From an uncultured Pseudomonadales bacterium (GTDB taxonomy: Bacteria; Pseudomonadota; Gammaproteobacteria; Pseudomonadales; Cellvibrionaceae), in assembly GCA_938048505.1 (NCBI GenBank), contig CALIUX010000228.1, positions 1-10,563 of the forward strand: a stretch of DNA of 10,563 nucleotides, written 5' to 3'. Under the pieces are notes generated by a model, which did not search any database, was not told the origin of the DNA, and saw only the letters and a program-made list of their open reading frames with translations. Shown one piece after another: positions 1 to 5,556 of the stretch. How positions within the stretch are numbered: the first letter of the stretch is position 1; every line of letters starts with the position of its first letter. Both the position numbers and the translations under genes were made by a program.

Positions 1-951
1 GCGCAAGATGCCGCAGAAGAGCGCATTCTTGATGCGTTATTACCGCCAGCACGCGGCGATGAAGAAGCCAAACATGAGTCATCAACTCGTCAGGTTTTTC
101 GCAAAAAATTACGCGAAGGCGAGCTCGACGAAAAAGAGATCGAAATTGATTTAGCGGCAACTCCTGTAGGCGTAGAAATCATGGCTCCACCTGGCATGGA
201 AGATATGACCAGCCAACTGCAAAATATGTTTTCGTCTATGAATAAAGACAAAACAAAAAAGCAGAAACTCACGGTCAAACAGGCCCTCAAACAACTAGTC
301 GACGAAGAAGCCAGCAAGCTCGTCAGCGCTGAAGACATTAAAGCGCAAGCGATTGAAGCAACGGAACAAAACGGCATTGTCTTTATTGATGAAATCGATA
401 AAGTCGCTAAACGCGAAGGAACAAGCGGCGCAGATGTATCACGCGAAGGTGTTCAGCGGGATTTACTTCCACTAATAGAAGGCTGCACCGTTAGCACCAA
501 GCACGGCATGATCAAAACCGATCATATGTTGTTTATCACATCGGGGGCATTTCACTTAAGTAAGCCTTCCGATTTAATACCAGAACTGCAAGGTCGCCTG
601 CCCATTAGAGTTGAACTAGAAGCTCTTACGCCAGATGATTTTGAGCGTATTTTAACGGAGCCTAATGCTTCTCTCACAGAACAGCATATTGCATTGATGG
701 AAACCGAAGGTGTCTCGCTCACATTTACCAAAGAAGGTATTCGCCGCATTGCCGAGACGGCCTTTCAGGTGAATGAAACCACCGAAAATATTGGCGCGCG
801 CCGTTTGCATACCGTGTTAGAAAGGCTACTTGAAAAAGCCTCTTATGATGCAGGGCAAGATCAAAAAGAGATTACGATTGACGCCGAATTTGTCGACAGC
901 GAATTAAACGATTTAGCCCAAGACGAAGATCTAAGCCGATTTATTCTTTAA
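1..951 (+). CDS. hslU: ATP-dependent protease ATPase subunit HslU (C-terminal part, 5' end outside window)
   Basis: HslU is the AAA+ unfoldase that feeds proteins into the cytoplasmic HslV peptidase. The frame is open from base 1 and gives 316 residues; the E. coli protein has about 443, so roughly 127 N-terminal residues (Walker A and pore loop) lie upstream. The visible part starts in the intermediate (I) domain, with stretches such as [10 protein letters not shown] and [12 protein letters not shown]. It then has the Walker B motif [10 protein letters not shown] at 373-402, [14 protein letters not shown], the [19 protein letters not shown] segment, the sensor-2 motif [16 protein letters not shown], and the conserved C-terminal tail DEDLSRFIL that docks into HslV. 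It aligns almost residue for residue with the E. coli protein from memory and nothing looks broken. hslV is expected just upstream, outside the window. No U-rich terminator follows the stop. Confidence 0.97.
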   Translation, partial: AQDAAEERILDALLPPARGDEEAKHESSTRQVFRKKLREGELDEKEIEIDLAATPVGVEIMAPPGMEDMTSQLQNMFSSMNKDKTKKQKLTVKQALKQLVDEEASKLVSAEDIKAQAIEATEQNGIVFIDEIDKVAKREGTSGADVSREGVQRDLLPLIEGCTVSTKHGMIKTDHMLFITSGAFHLSKPSDLIPELQGRLPIRVELEALTPDDFERILTEPNASLTEQHIALMETEGVSLTFTKEGIRRIAETAFQVNETTENIGARRLHTVLERLLEKASYDAGQDQKEITIDAEFVDSELNDLAQDEDLSRFIL

Positions 952-981
952 GTTTATTGAGCCTGTAAGCTCATACCTCCA

Positions 982-1033
982 ATCACTCGACATACCCTGC
1001 TAGATACACCCTCACATGGGAGTGTCGAGTGAT
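982..1033. repeat. 11-bp perfect inverted repeat between hslU and the DUF488 gene
   Basis: The arms ATCACTCGACA (982-992) and TGTCGAGTGAT (1023-1033) are exact reverse complements separated by 30 bases. Within the loop, CCC (1009-1011) can pair with GGG (1018-1020), giving an alternative smaller hairpin. No T-run follows on either strand, so this is not a classical intrinsic terminator. It could be an mRNA 3'-end structure, a factor-dependent terminator or a protein-binding site. The repeat is seen directly; the role is unknown. Confidence 0.5.
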
Positions 1034-1077
1034 ATCAAAAAAGCATTAAGATAAGCGCAAGGAACGGGATGTAAGCC

Positions 1078-1737
1078 ATGCCTATCTCATCTGAAACGCA
1101 AGCCTCTCAAGTTCCAGCCTCTCAAAAAAATACCCCAAACCCAAAACTGTATACCATCGGTTACGCCACCAAACCTATTGCAGTCTTTATTGCGCAACTT
1201 AAGCAATATGACATTCAAGCCGTAGCAGATGTAAGATCCGTGCCTTACAGTAAAGTCTTTTATGATTACCACCAAGAAGCCATTGCTAGCACTCTGAGGC
1301 AGCACCATATTCATTATGTATACGTAGGTGAAGAGTTAGGCCCACGCTCAAAAGATCCTGCGCACTACAATGATGACCAGCAAGTACAGTTTGACCGCCT
1401 GATGCAGGCTGACCTCTTTCTTAGTGGTATTCAACGTATCCAAAAAGGTCTAGACAAGCCACTTAACATCGCACTCATGTGCGCAGAAAAAGACCCTGCA
1501 ACCTGCCATAGAAGCTTACTTATTGGTTACTATCTACAACAACATCAGCCCCAGATAGGCTTAGAGCATATTCTGCATAACGGCGAACTTGAAAGCCAAT
1601 GTGATCTTAAAAAGCGCGTCAGCCAACTGCACAGCAAAGGGAGCGATCTCTTTTTAACGCCAGAACAAATGGCAGAACAGTCTTACCAACAGCAGCTCAA
1701 GCTCACGTCCTATCGAAAGCCAGCATCTGATCAATAG
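1078..1737 (+). CDS. DUF488 domain-containing protein
   Basis: This 219-residue soluble protein belongs to the DUF488 family, whose biochemical role is not established. Family hallmarks are TIGYAT (26-31), DVRSVPYS (51-58), a LGPR turn (87-90) and the signature CAEKDPATCHR (135-145), in which two Cys, a His and an Arg are conserved and suggest a catalytic or ligand site. The first ~22 residues are Ser/Gln/Ala-rich, probably disordered and outside the domain; the ~45 residues after the domain are polar. The chosen ATG follows an AAGGAA element (1059-1064) at a rather long 13-base spacing. A start nearer TIGYAT is conceivable, but no better ATG is seen. It lies 126 bases after hslU on the same strand, with an inverted repeat between them, so co-transcription is possible but not shown. 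No signal peptide or membrane segment is visible. Confidence 0.85.
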   Translation: MPISSETQASQVPASQKNTPNPKLYTIGYATKPIAVFIAQLKQYDIQAVADVRSVPYSKVFYDYHQEAIASTLRQHHIHYVYVGEELGPRSKDPAHYNDDQQVQFDRLMQADLFLSGIQRIQKGLDKPLNIALMCAEKDPATCHRSLLIGYYLQQHQPQIGLEHILHNGELESQCDLKKRVSQLHSKGSDLFLTPEQMAEQSYQQQLKLTSYRKPASDQ

Positions 1738-2039
1738 ACTTCATAAGCTGTACAGTTAGTGTGAATTAAGCTTTGTGGCAAACTTCATGGAAAATAAAGT
1801 GTCACCACATCACCACCTTGGATGCAAATAGCTATACGGCTGACTCAATAGATAAGCAAAGAGCGCCTCGAATACGATTCATTACAGAAAATAGGTTGCC
1901 AACATATAGCTTACAGCTCTACATTCTATTTGAGGCATGCATCAAGCTGTGATCACACTCACTTGAATACCACCCATAACACGCTACGTTTAAGACTTAA
2001 ATAAGCCATACGCACAAAAACGATAGGGGTTTATAAAAG
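1738..2039. other. Intergenic region upstream of the DUF4139 gene
   Basis: About 300 bases with no convincing gene on either strand. A short imperfect hairpin (1768-1775 with 1779-1785, one bulged base) lies just after the DUF488 stop, but without a T-run. The distal part holds a CRP-like palindrome and a possible promoter, listed separately. A ribosome-binding site AGGGG (2025-2029) lies 10 bases before the ATG of the next gene. Confidence 0.5.
1948..1963 (+). promoter_or_regulatory. Candidate CRP/Vfr-type site with overlapping promoter
   Basis: TGTGA-TCACAC-TCACT matches 9 of the 10 defined bases of the CRP consensus TGTGA-N6-TCACA. A possible -35 element TTGAAT (1963-1968) and a weak -10 TACGTT (1985-1990), 16 bases apart, would start transcription near 1997. 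That places the site centre at about -41.5, the class II activator position. The -10 match is poor, so the promoter is tentative. The match is seen; the function is inferred. Confidence 0.3.
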
Positions 2040-3491
2040 ATGTTTAACAAACAGAATGTTCATTTTTGGTCATTATTCCATGTAACTATAGTGGTTATAG
2101 GTGCGTCAATGGTTATAGGTGCGTCGGCATGGGCAAACGCAGACGAGCCAATCAAAAGCACACCTGAAGACCAGACTGCACTCGCCGTGACAATCTACAA
2201 CAGCAATTTGGCCTTAGTGAAAGACCAGCGCAACCTTCAATTGCCAAAAGGGAAACAGGTTTTAGAGTTTGCTGGGGTGAGCGGGGCGATGAAACCTGAA
2301 ACCGCGCTACTACGCAACATCAAAAGCCCAGATAGCTTAAGAGTGGCCGAGCAGAATTTTGACTACGATCTACTTTCACCCAACAAGCTTCTTGAAAAGT
2401 CGTTAGGGCAATATATACAAATTGCTCGCACCAACCCTGCAACGGGAAAAGAAAAAATTGATACCGCCAAAGTCCTTTCAACCAATAACGGTTTAATTGT
2501 GCAAATCGGCAATACGATTGAAACGAATCCAGATGGGCGTTTTATTTTTTCTCAACTCCCTAAAAACCTACGCGCTAAACCCACCCTAACAACCCAGCTT
2601 GAAAACAATGATACAAAACAGCGAGACTACGAACTCAGCTACTTAACAACTGGCCTCAGTTGGAAAGCAGACTATGTTGCCGAGCTAACAGAGCAAGACA
2701 CGCTAGATTTAGCGAGCTGGGTCACCCTCAGCAACAACAGTAATACCGAATACCGTGATGCCACGGTTCAGCTTGTCGCGGGCGATGTCAACCTCGTGGT
2801 ACCAGAAAGACAACGCCACAACCTTGATCACATGGCTATGCGCAAATCGAGTGTTGCGGAAAGCCCCTCTGTTGAAAATCTAATGGAATATAAGCTGTAT
2901 TCGCTGCCTCAAAAAACAACGCTGGCCAACGCTCAAACCAAACAAGTTGCTTTATTTTCTAAAAGCAATATTCGCGTAGAGAGAAATCTTGTTTTCCATA
3001 TGAATGCGGCGAGCAACTATAGCCGCGGCGAAAACACTGACAAATCAAAAGCCGATATCGAATTAACCTTCAAAAATAAAAAGTCACGTAATTTAGGTAT
3101 TCCTTTACCAAAAGGCATTGTACGAGTGTATCAAAAAGACTCAAAAGGCAATGCACAATTTATTGGTGAAGACCGGATCGATCATATTGCAGAGAATGAA
3201 ACTGTAAAACTAAAGCTAGGAAAAAGCTTTGACGTATCCGCTGTATACACTCAAACCGACTACCAAAAAATCAGTTCCAATACTCACAAAACAAGCCACA
3301 AGGTCGTTTTCAACAACGCCAAAGATACGTCTCAAGATATTAAATTGATTGAAACATTATATGGAGACTGGGAAATCACAAAAAGCAGTGAGAAATGGGA
3401 AAAGGCTAACAGCAAAAAGGCACAGTGGATCATTACTCTTCCCGCAAAAAGCAAAAAAGAGCTGACTTTCAGTGTGATGACGACGTATTAA
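2040..3491 (+). CDS. Exported DUF4139 domain-containing protein
   Basis: This 483-residue protein belongs to the DUF4139 family of exported, beta-rich proteins with unknown biochemical function. Residues 1-34 form a signal peptide: a hydrophobic stretch (about 14-30) followed by an ANA type-I cleavage site (A32-N33-A34), giving a mature periplasmic or surface protein starting at D35. Family motifs are YNSNLALVKDQR (53-64), PETALLR (86-92), YLTTGLSWKADYVAEL starting near 201, and a C-terminal beta segment ending in TFSVMTTY. It lacks the long N-terminal coiled coil of the larger DUF4140/DUF4139 'mucoidy inhibitor A' proteins. The start is supported by AGGGG (2025-2029). The gene appears monocistronic: 300 bases of non-coding DNA lie upstream and a convergent gene downstream. 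The codons of the signal peptide contain an exact in-frame 18-bp duplication, listed separately. Confidence 0.85.
   Translation: MFNKQNVHFWSLFHVTIVVIGASMVIGASAWANADEPIKSTPEDQTALAVTIYNSNLALVKDQRNLQLPKGKQVLEFAGVSGAMKPETALLRNIKSPDSLRVAEQNFDYDLLSPNKLLEKSLGQYIQIARTNPATGKEKIDTAKVLSTNNGLIVQIGNTIETNPDGRFIFSQLPKNLRAKPTLTTQLENNDTKQRDYELSYLTTGLSWKADYVAELTEQDTLDLASWVTLSNNSNTEYRDATVQLVAGDVNLVVPERQRHNLDHMAMRKSSVAESPSVENLMEYKLYSLPQKTTLANAQTKQVALFSKSNIRVERNLVFHMNAASNYSRGENTDKSKADIELTFKNKKSRNLGIPLPKGIVRVYQKDSKGNAQFIGEDRIDHIAENETVKLKLGKSFDVSAVYTQTDYQKISSNTHKTSHKVVFNNAKDTSQDIKLIETLYGDWEITKSSEKWEKANSKKAQWIITLPAKSKKELTFSVMTTY
2092..2125 (+). repeat. In-frame tandem duplication inside the signal peptide
   Basis: The 16-base unit TGGTTATAGGTGCGTC occurs at 2092-2107 and again at 2110-2125, giving a period of 18 bases (6 codons). 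It encodes VIGAS twice (VVIGAS then MVIGAS) in the hydrophobic core of the DUF4139 protein's signal peptide. Identity includes third codon positions, pointing to a recent slippage or duplication rather than protein-level selection. Confidence 0.9.
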
Positions 3492-3515
3492 ATGCTGAAT
3501 GGCTTATCATCAAAC

Positions 3516-3550
3516 AGCTAGCGTTCTATAGGCGTTACAGAGTGCTAGCT
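3516..3550. terminator. Hairpin between convergent genes, possible bidirectional terminator
   Basis: AGCTAGC (3516-3522) pairs perfectly with GCTAGCT (3544-3550). The stem continues through two G-U wobbles and three more pairs to 12 bp, with an 11-base loop (3528-3538). It sits in the 64-base gap between two genes that end face to face, where a shared terminator is expected. Neither flank has a clean T-run (an A-rich stretch at 3558-3564 gives only a few U's on the minus strand), so termination is inferred from position and structure. Confidence 0.4.
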
Positions 3551-3555
3551 AGAGT

Positions 3556-4224
3556 CTAAAAATAAACGCGCAAGACTGTTTCGGCAACACAAGCAAGACG
3601 GCGGCTACCATTAATCTCAACACTGATTTCATTCACCACATCCACGCTGCGCTTGGCGGGAACTAGATCAACCAGTTTAGTTCTCGCTCGTACTTCAGAG
3701 CCCGATTTAACGGGGTAAGGAAAGCGTACACGGTTTAACCCATAGTTCACTAACATACGTGCTTCAGGGTATAAATTATTTTCAGGGTTAACGGAGTCAG
3801 TTAACTTAGGCAGTAAAGCCAGGGTCAAAAAGCCATGTGCGATGGTGCCACCAAACGGGGACTCCACAGCAGCACGCTCTGGATCGGTGTGAATCCACTG
3901 TTGATCTTCTGTCACAGAAGCAAATTGATCAATGCATAACTGATCGATTCGATACCACTCCCCTGTGTATGTTTCTTCCTCAAGTGATTGATACCACTTG
4001 TTGTAAAAAGCCTGTGCCTCAGGGCTAATTGAGCGAGGTAAAGCTGGCTCACGCTCAAAGAATGGGTTGATCTTGCCAATCCATGGGTTGTTCTGAGTAT
4101 TCGTTAATGTAGTACTCAGTTTCTCAGAGAGATTGCGCAGCTGCGGCTCAAAGCGCGCTTTGATTTCTACGGTTTTAAGTTGCAGTACACGCTCTTTTTC
4201 TTTGAAATATTCAACAACACTCAC
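3556..4224 (-). CDS. MaoC-like (hot-dog fold) hydratase/dehydratase with long N-terminal extension
   Basis: This 222-residue protein's C-terminal ~135 residues are a MaoC/R-specific enoyl-CoA hydratase domain; such domains act on trans-2-enoyl-CoA or related acyl thioesters. The catalytic dyad spacing of the family (Asp-x4-His) is present as D107 and H112 in TEDQQWIHTDPERA, followed by the SPFGGTIAHGFLTLALLP block (122-139). Residues 1-85 are an extra, charged, probably helical segment that ordinary ~150-residue single-domain hydratases lack. The start is GTG (4224-4222), well supported by AGAAGGA at 4240-4234, 9 bases upstream. No signal peptide is present, so it is cytoplasmic. The substrate cannot be read from sequence: fatty-acid oxidation, polyhydroxyalkanoate precursor supply and a NodN-like role are all possible. 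The MipA/OmpV gene lies upstream on the same strand, separated by 134 bases. Confidence 0.85.
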   Translation of the reverse strand: MSVVEYFKEKERVLQLKTVEIKARFEPQLRNLSEKLSTTLTNTQNNPWIGKINPFFEREPALPRSISPEAQAFYNKWYQSLEEETYTGEWYRIDQLCIDQFASVTEDQQWIHTDPERAAVESPFGGTIAHGFLTLALLPKLTDSVNPENNLYPEARMLVNYGLNRVRFPYPVKSGSEVRARTKLVDLVPAKRSVDVVNEISVEINGSRRLACVAETVLRVYF

Positions 4225-4283
4225 TACTATTTATCCTTCTCTCTTCGAAACGTCATCGATACAAAGTGGCAACCAATATACAA

Positions 4284-4335
4284 AATAGTGTGCAAGCACA
4301 ATAAAGCTACAATATCACAGCCTTAACACACTATT
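4284..4335. repeat. 9-bp inverted repeat upstream of the MaoC gene
   Basis: AATAGTGTG (4284-4292) and CACACTATT (4327-4335) are exact reverse complements separated by 34 bases, in the 134-base gap between the outer-membrane protein gene and the MaoC gene (both minus strand). A CAATATC direct repeat (4310-4316 and 4337-4343) overlaps it. No T-run follows on the minus strand. It may be a regulator site for the MaoC gene or a weak 3'-end structure for the upstream gene; the role is unknown. Confidence 0.35.
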
Positions 4336-4358
4336 GCAATATCGAGCAAAAAATACGC

Positions 4359-5195
4359 TTAAAAGGCCCAAAAGGTTTTAGCAATAGCGCCGCTGTAAAC
4401 CGTATAGTGCTTAGACTTCACCAGTGGGCTTTGCTCAAATACTGCACCGTCAAGGTTGTCATAACGAATGGAAAAGCCCAGCAACCAAGATCCCATATTT
4501 TTGCGCGCAGATAGCTTACTGTACAGTCCAGCAAAGCCAGATTTGGCCTGATAGGCCGTGCGATTAGGTGTTACATGCTCTGGCGCAACAGAATAATAAT
4601 ATTCATGATAAGAACGGCTACCCCACAAAGCACCTAACGATGTGCTTAACTTCCAATTCTGCCATACGTTAGCTGTACGCCATGTTAACCGTGGGTTAAA
4701 TACGTACCCTCGTGAGCGTAATCGAAGACCGGCTCCCACCGTTGTGACCGCTCGGATCGGCAAGCGCAACGACCAGCCATTTTTGAAGCTATCTCCCAAA
4801 AGCAATATATTAAAAGACGGGCCTAGCTCAAGGGCGGTATCAAGTGCTTCCATGCCCGCTCTCGCTCGGTTGCTGTCAGCATCAGCATCCAGCGCAAGGT
4901 CAGCTGATAAGTTAAGCTCAAAACGGCGGCGTTTTACAATTTCACTTCGCGCGCCATCGCGATTCACCTTTACGTAGCGTCCAGTATAAAAAACAAAAGG
5001 AATGGGAAGCACCTCATTGTGCCTCTGGTCTGAGCCACGGTAATGCGGTAAATCTTGACCCCCAAAACCGAGACCAACCTCCCACTTTGGCGAAGATGGG
5101 AGAGAAGGCGCTTCTGCCCGCGCAGCCGAAATAATAAAAATACTGCCGAACAACCAGAAGACCAAACTCAGCATTTTCGGCTTGAAATCATACAT
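4359..5195 (-). CDS. MipA/OmpV family outer-membrane beta-barrel protein
   Basis: This 278-residue protein belongs to the MipA/OmpV family (MltA-interacting protein and Vibrio OmpV relatives). A signal peptide of 27 residues is clear: hydrophobic core about 9-25 and the cleavage motif A25-R26-A27 before EAPSLPSSP. The mature protein opens with WEVGLGFGGQDLPHYRGSDQ, the typical first strand and turn of the family, followed by LPIPFVFYTGRYVKVNRDG. Alternating hydrophobic/aromatic strands fill the rest, and it ends in Phe (FWAF), as expected for recognition by the outer-membrane assembly machinery. The ATG at 5195-5193 has GGAG (5206-5203) 7 bases upstream. The role may be scaffolding of peptidoglycan enzymes or small-solute passage; the sequence does not decide. 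It diverges from the glucosylglycerate operon across a 361-base regulatory region. Confidence 0.88.
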   Translation of the reverse strand: MYDFKPKMLSLVFWLFGSIFIISAARAEAPSLPSSPKWEVGLGFGGQDLPHYRGSDQRHNEVLPIPFVFYTGRYVKVNRDGARSEIVKRRRFELNLSADLALDADADSNRARAGMEALDTALELGPSFNILLLGDSFKNGWSLRLPIRAVTTVGAGLRLRSRGYVFNPRLTWRTANVWQNWKLSTSLGALWGSRSYHEYYYSVAPEHVTPNRTAYQAKSGFAGLYSKLSARKNMGSWLLGFSIRYDNLDGAVFEQSPLVKSKHYTVYSGAIAKTFWAF

Positions 5196-5297
5196 AATTC
5201 ATCTCCACTGCCTACCGCTCAAAGAGGGCGATTTATACCTGATCAATATAAAAAAGAGAAGGAATTAAATTAAGGCTGATACCAGCCATCTCTATAT

Positions 5298-5314
5298 CGC
5301 ACCAAATTGGTGCG
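5298..5314 (+). promoter_or_regulatory. NtrC-type enhancer site 1 (near-perfect palindrome)
   Basis: CGCACCAAATTGGTGCG is a perfect palindrome around one central base (5306), with 8-bp arms. Its core GCACCA-N3-TGGTGC is identical to the consensus half-sites of the nitrogen regulator NtrC (TGCACCA-N3-TGGTGCA). It centres about 129 bases upstream of the start predicted for the sigma-54 promoter at 5409-5424, a normal enhancer distance. The symmetry and consensus match are seen; NtrC binding is inferred. Confidence 0.7.
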
Positions 5315-5322
5315 GATAAGAA

Positions 5323-5339
5323 TGCGATAAAGTGGTGCA
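5323..5339 (+). promoter_or_regulatory. NtrC-type enhancer site 2 (weaker)
   Basis: TGCGATAAAGTGGTGCA keeps a complete right half-site TGGTGCA, but the left half matches only at TGC and one A. It centres at 5331, 25 bases from site 1 and about -104 from the predicted start. Paired strong and weak sites are usual for NtrC, which activates as an oligomer. On its own this match would be unconvincing; the pairing gives it weight. Confidence 0.5.
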
Positions 5340-5355
5340 AGGCAAAAAATCCCCT

Positions 5356-5393
5356 CGTCGTATAGCAAACATTTCTCAAACAGTGGTACGACG
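5356..5393. promoter_or_regulatory. 7-bp inverted repeat enclosing an IHF-like sequence
   Basis: CGTCGTA (5356-5362) and TACGACG (5387-5393) are exact reverse complements with 24 bases between. Inside, TAGCAAACATTTC (5363-5375) matches 7 of the 9 defined positions of the IHF consensus WATCAA-N4-TTR. It sits near -66, between enhancer and sigma-54 promoter, where IHF commonly bends DNA. The IHF call is weak because the element is degenerate and AT-rich DNA matches it often. Confidence 0.25.
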
Positions 5394-5408
5394 CGGCCTT
5401 ACGGTGCT

Positions 5409-5424
5409 TGGCATATTCTATGCT
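5409..5424 (+). promoter_or_regulatory. Sigma-54 (-24/-12) promoter of the glucosylglycerate operon
   Basis: TGGCATATTCTATGCT matches the sigma-54 consensus TGGCAC-N5-TTGCW. It has the invariant GG (5410-5411) and GC (5422-5423) exactly 10 bases apart, TGGCA intact and TGC-T at the -12 element. Transcription would start near A5435, leaving a ~122-base leader before the ATG at 5557. Sigma-54 promoters need an upstream enhancer-bound activator, and NtrC-like sites are present at suitable distance. Confidence 0.65.
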
Positions 5425-5476
5425 TTGTTGATCTATAGACCGCCTAGGTCAAACAAAAAGATTAAATATGCAATGT

Positions 5477-5515
5477 TAAGCACAGATAGCGTAACAGGTT
5501 AAACTGTCTTGCTTA
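5477..5515 (+). other. Possible stem-loop in the operon leader
   Basis: TAAGCA (5477-5482) can pair with TGCTTA (5510-5515), and CAG (5483-5485) with CTG (5504-5506) across a 3-base bulge. Alternatively, ACAG (5494-5497) pairs with CTGT (5504-5507) as a small competing hairpin. The structure lies in the 5' leader predicted from the sigma-54 promoter, about 40 bases before the start codon. It matches no riboswitch class I recognise. Confidence 0.2.
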
Positions 5516-5556
5516 GCAGTATGTCCTTCACCTCCATGCAGTCGTAAGGCAAGTCA

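Larger units (their letters stand above)
5196..5556. other. Divergent regulatory region between the MipA/OmpV gene and the glucosylglycerate operon
   Basis: 361 bases without a credible gene. On the plus strand, in order, it holds two NtrC-like sites, a short inverted repeat enclosing an IHF-like sequence, a sigma-54 promoter and a ~120-base leader, each listed separately where supportable. On the MipA side there is a small hairpin (GGCTG 5274-5278 with CAGCC 5283-5287). A possible -10 TATAAA for the minus strand lies at 5237-5232, with no good -35. Confidence 0.7.

Noticed and set aside
90..377. Open frame on the minus strand opposite hslU, with a Ser-rich translation
   Set aside because: It is antisense to a highly conserved HslU region and has low-complexity Ser/Leu composition, as expected of an antisense shadow.
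1748..1755. CTGTACAG palindrome as a LexA box
   Set aside because: LexA needs CTGT-N8-ACAG; here the half-sites abut with no spacer.
4642..4977. Plus-strand open frame of 111 residues within the MipA/OmpV gene
   Set aside because: It lies opposite a well-supported outer-membrane protein with signal peptide and ribosome-binding site; its Arg/Ser-rich translation resembles no family.
5055..5273. Plus-strand open frame running from the MipA gene into the divergent region
   Set aside because: No ribosome-binding site or family resemblance; it overlaps the signal-peptide coding region of the minus-strand gene.
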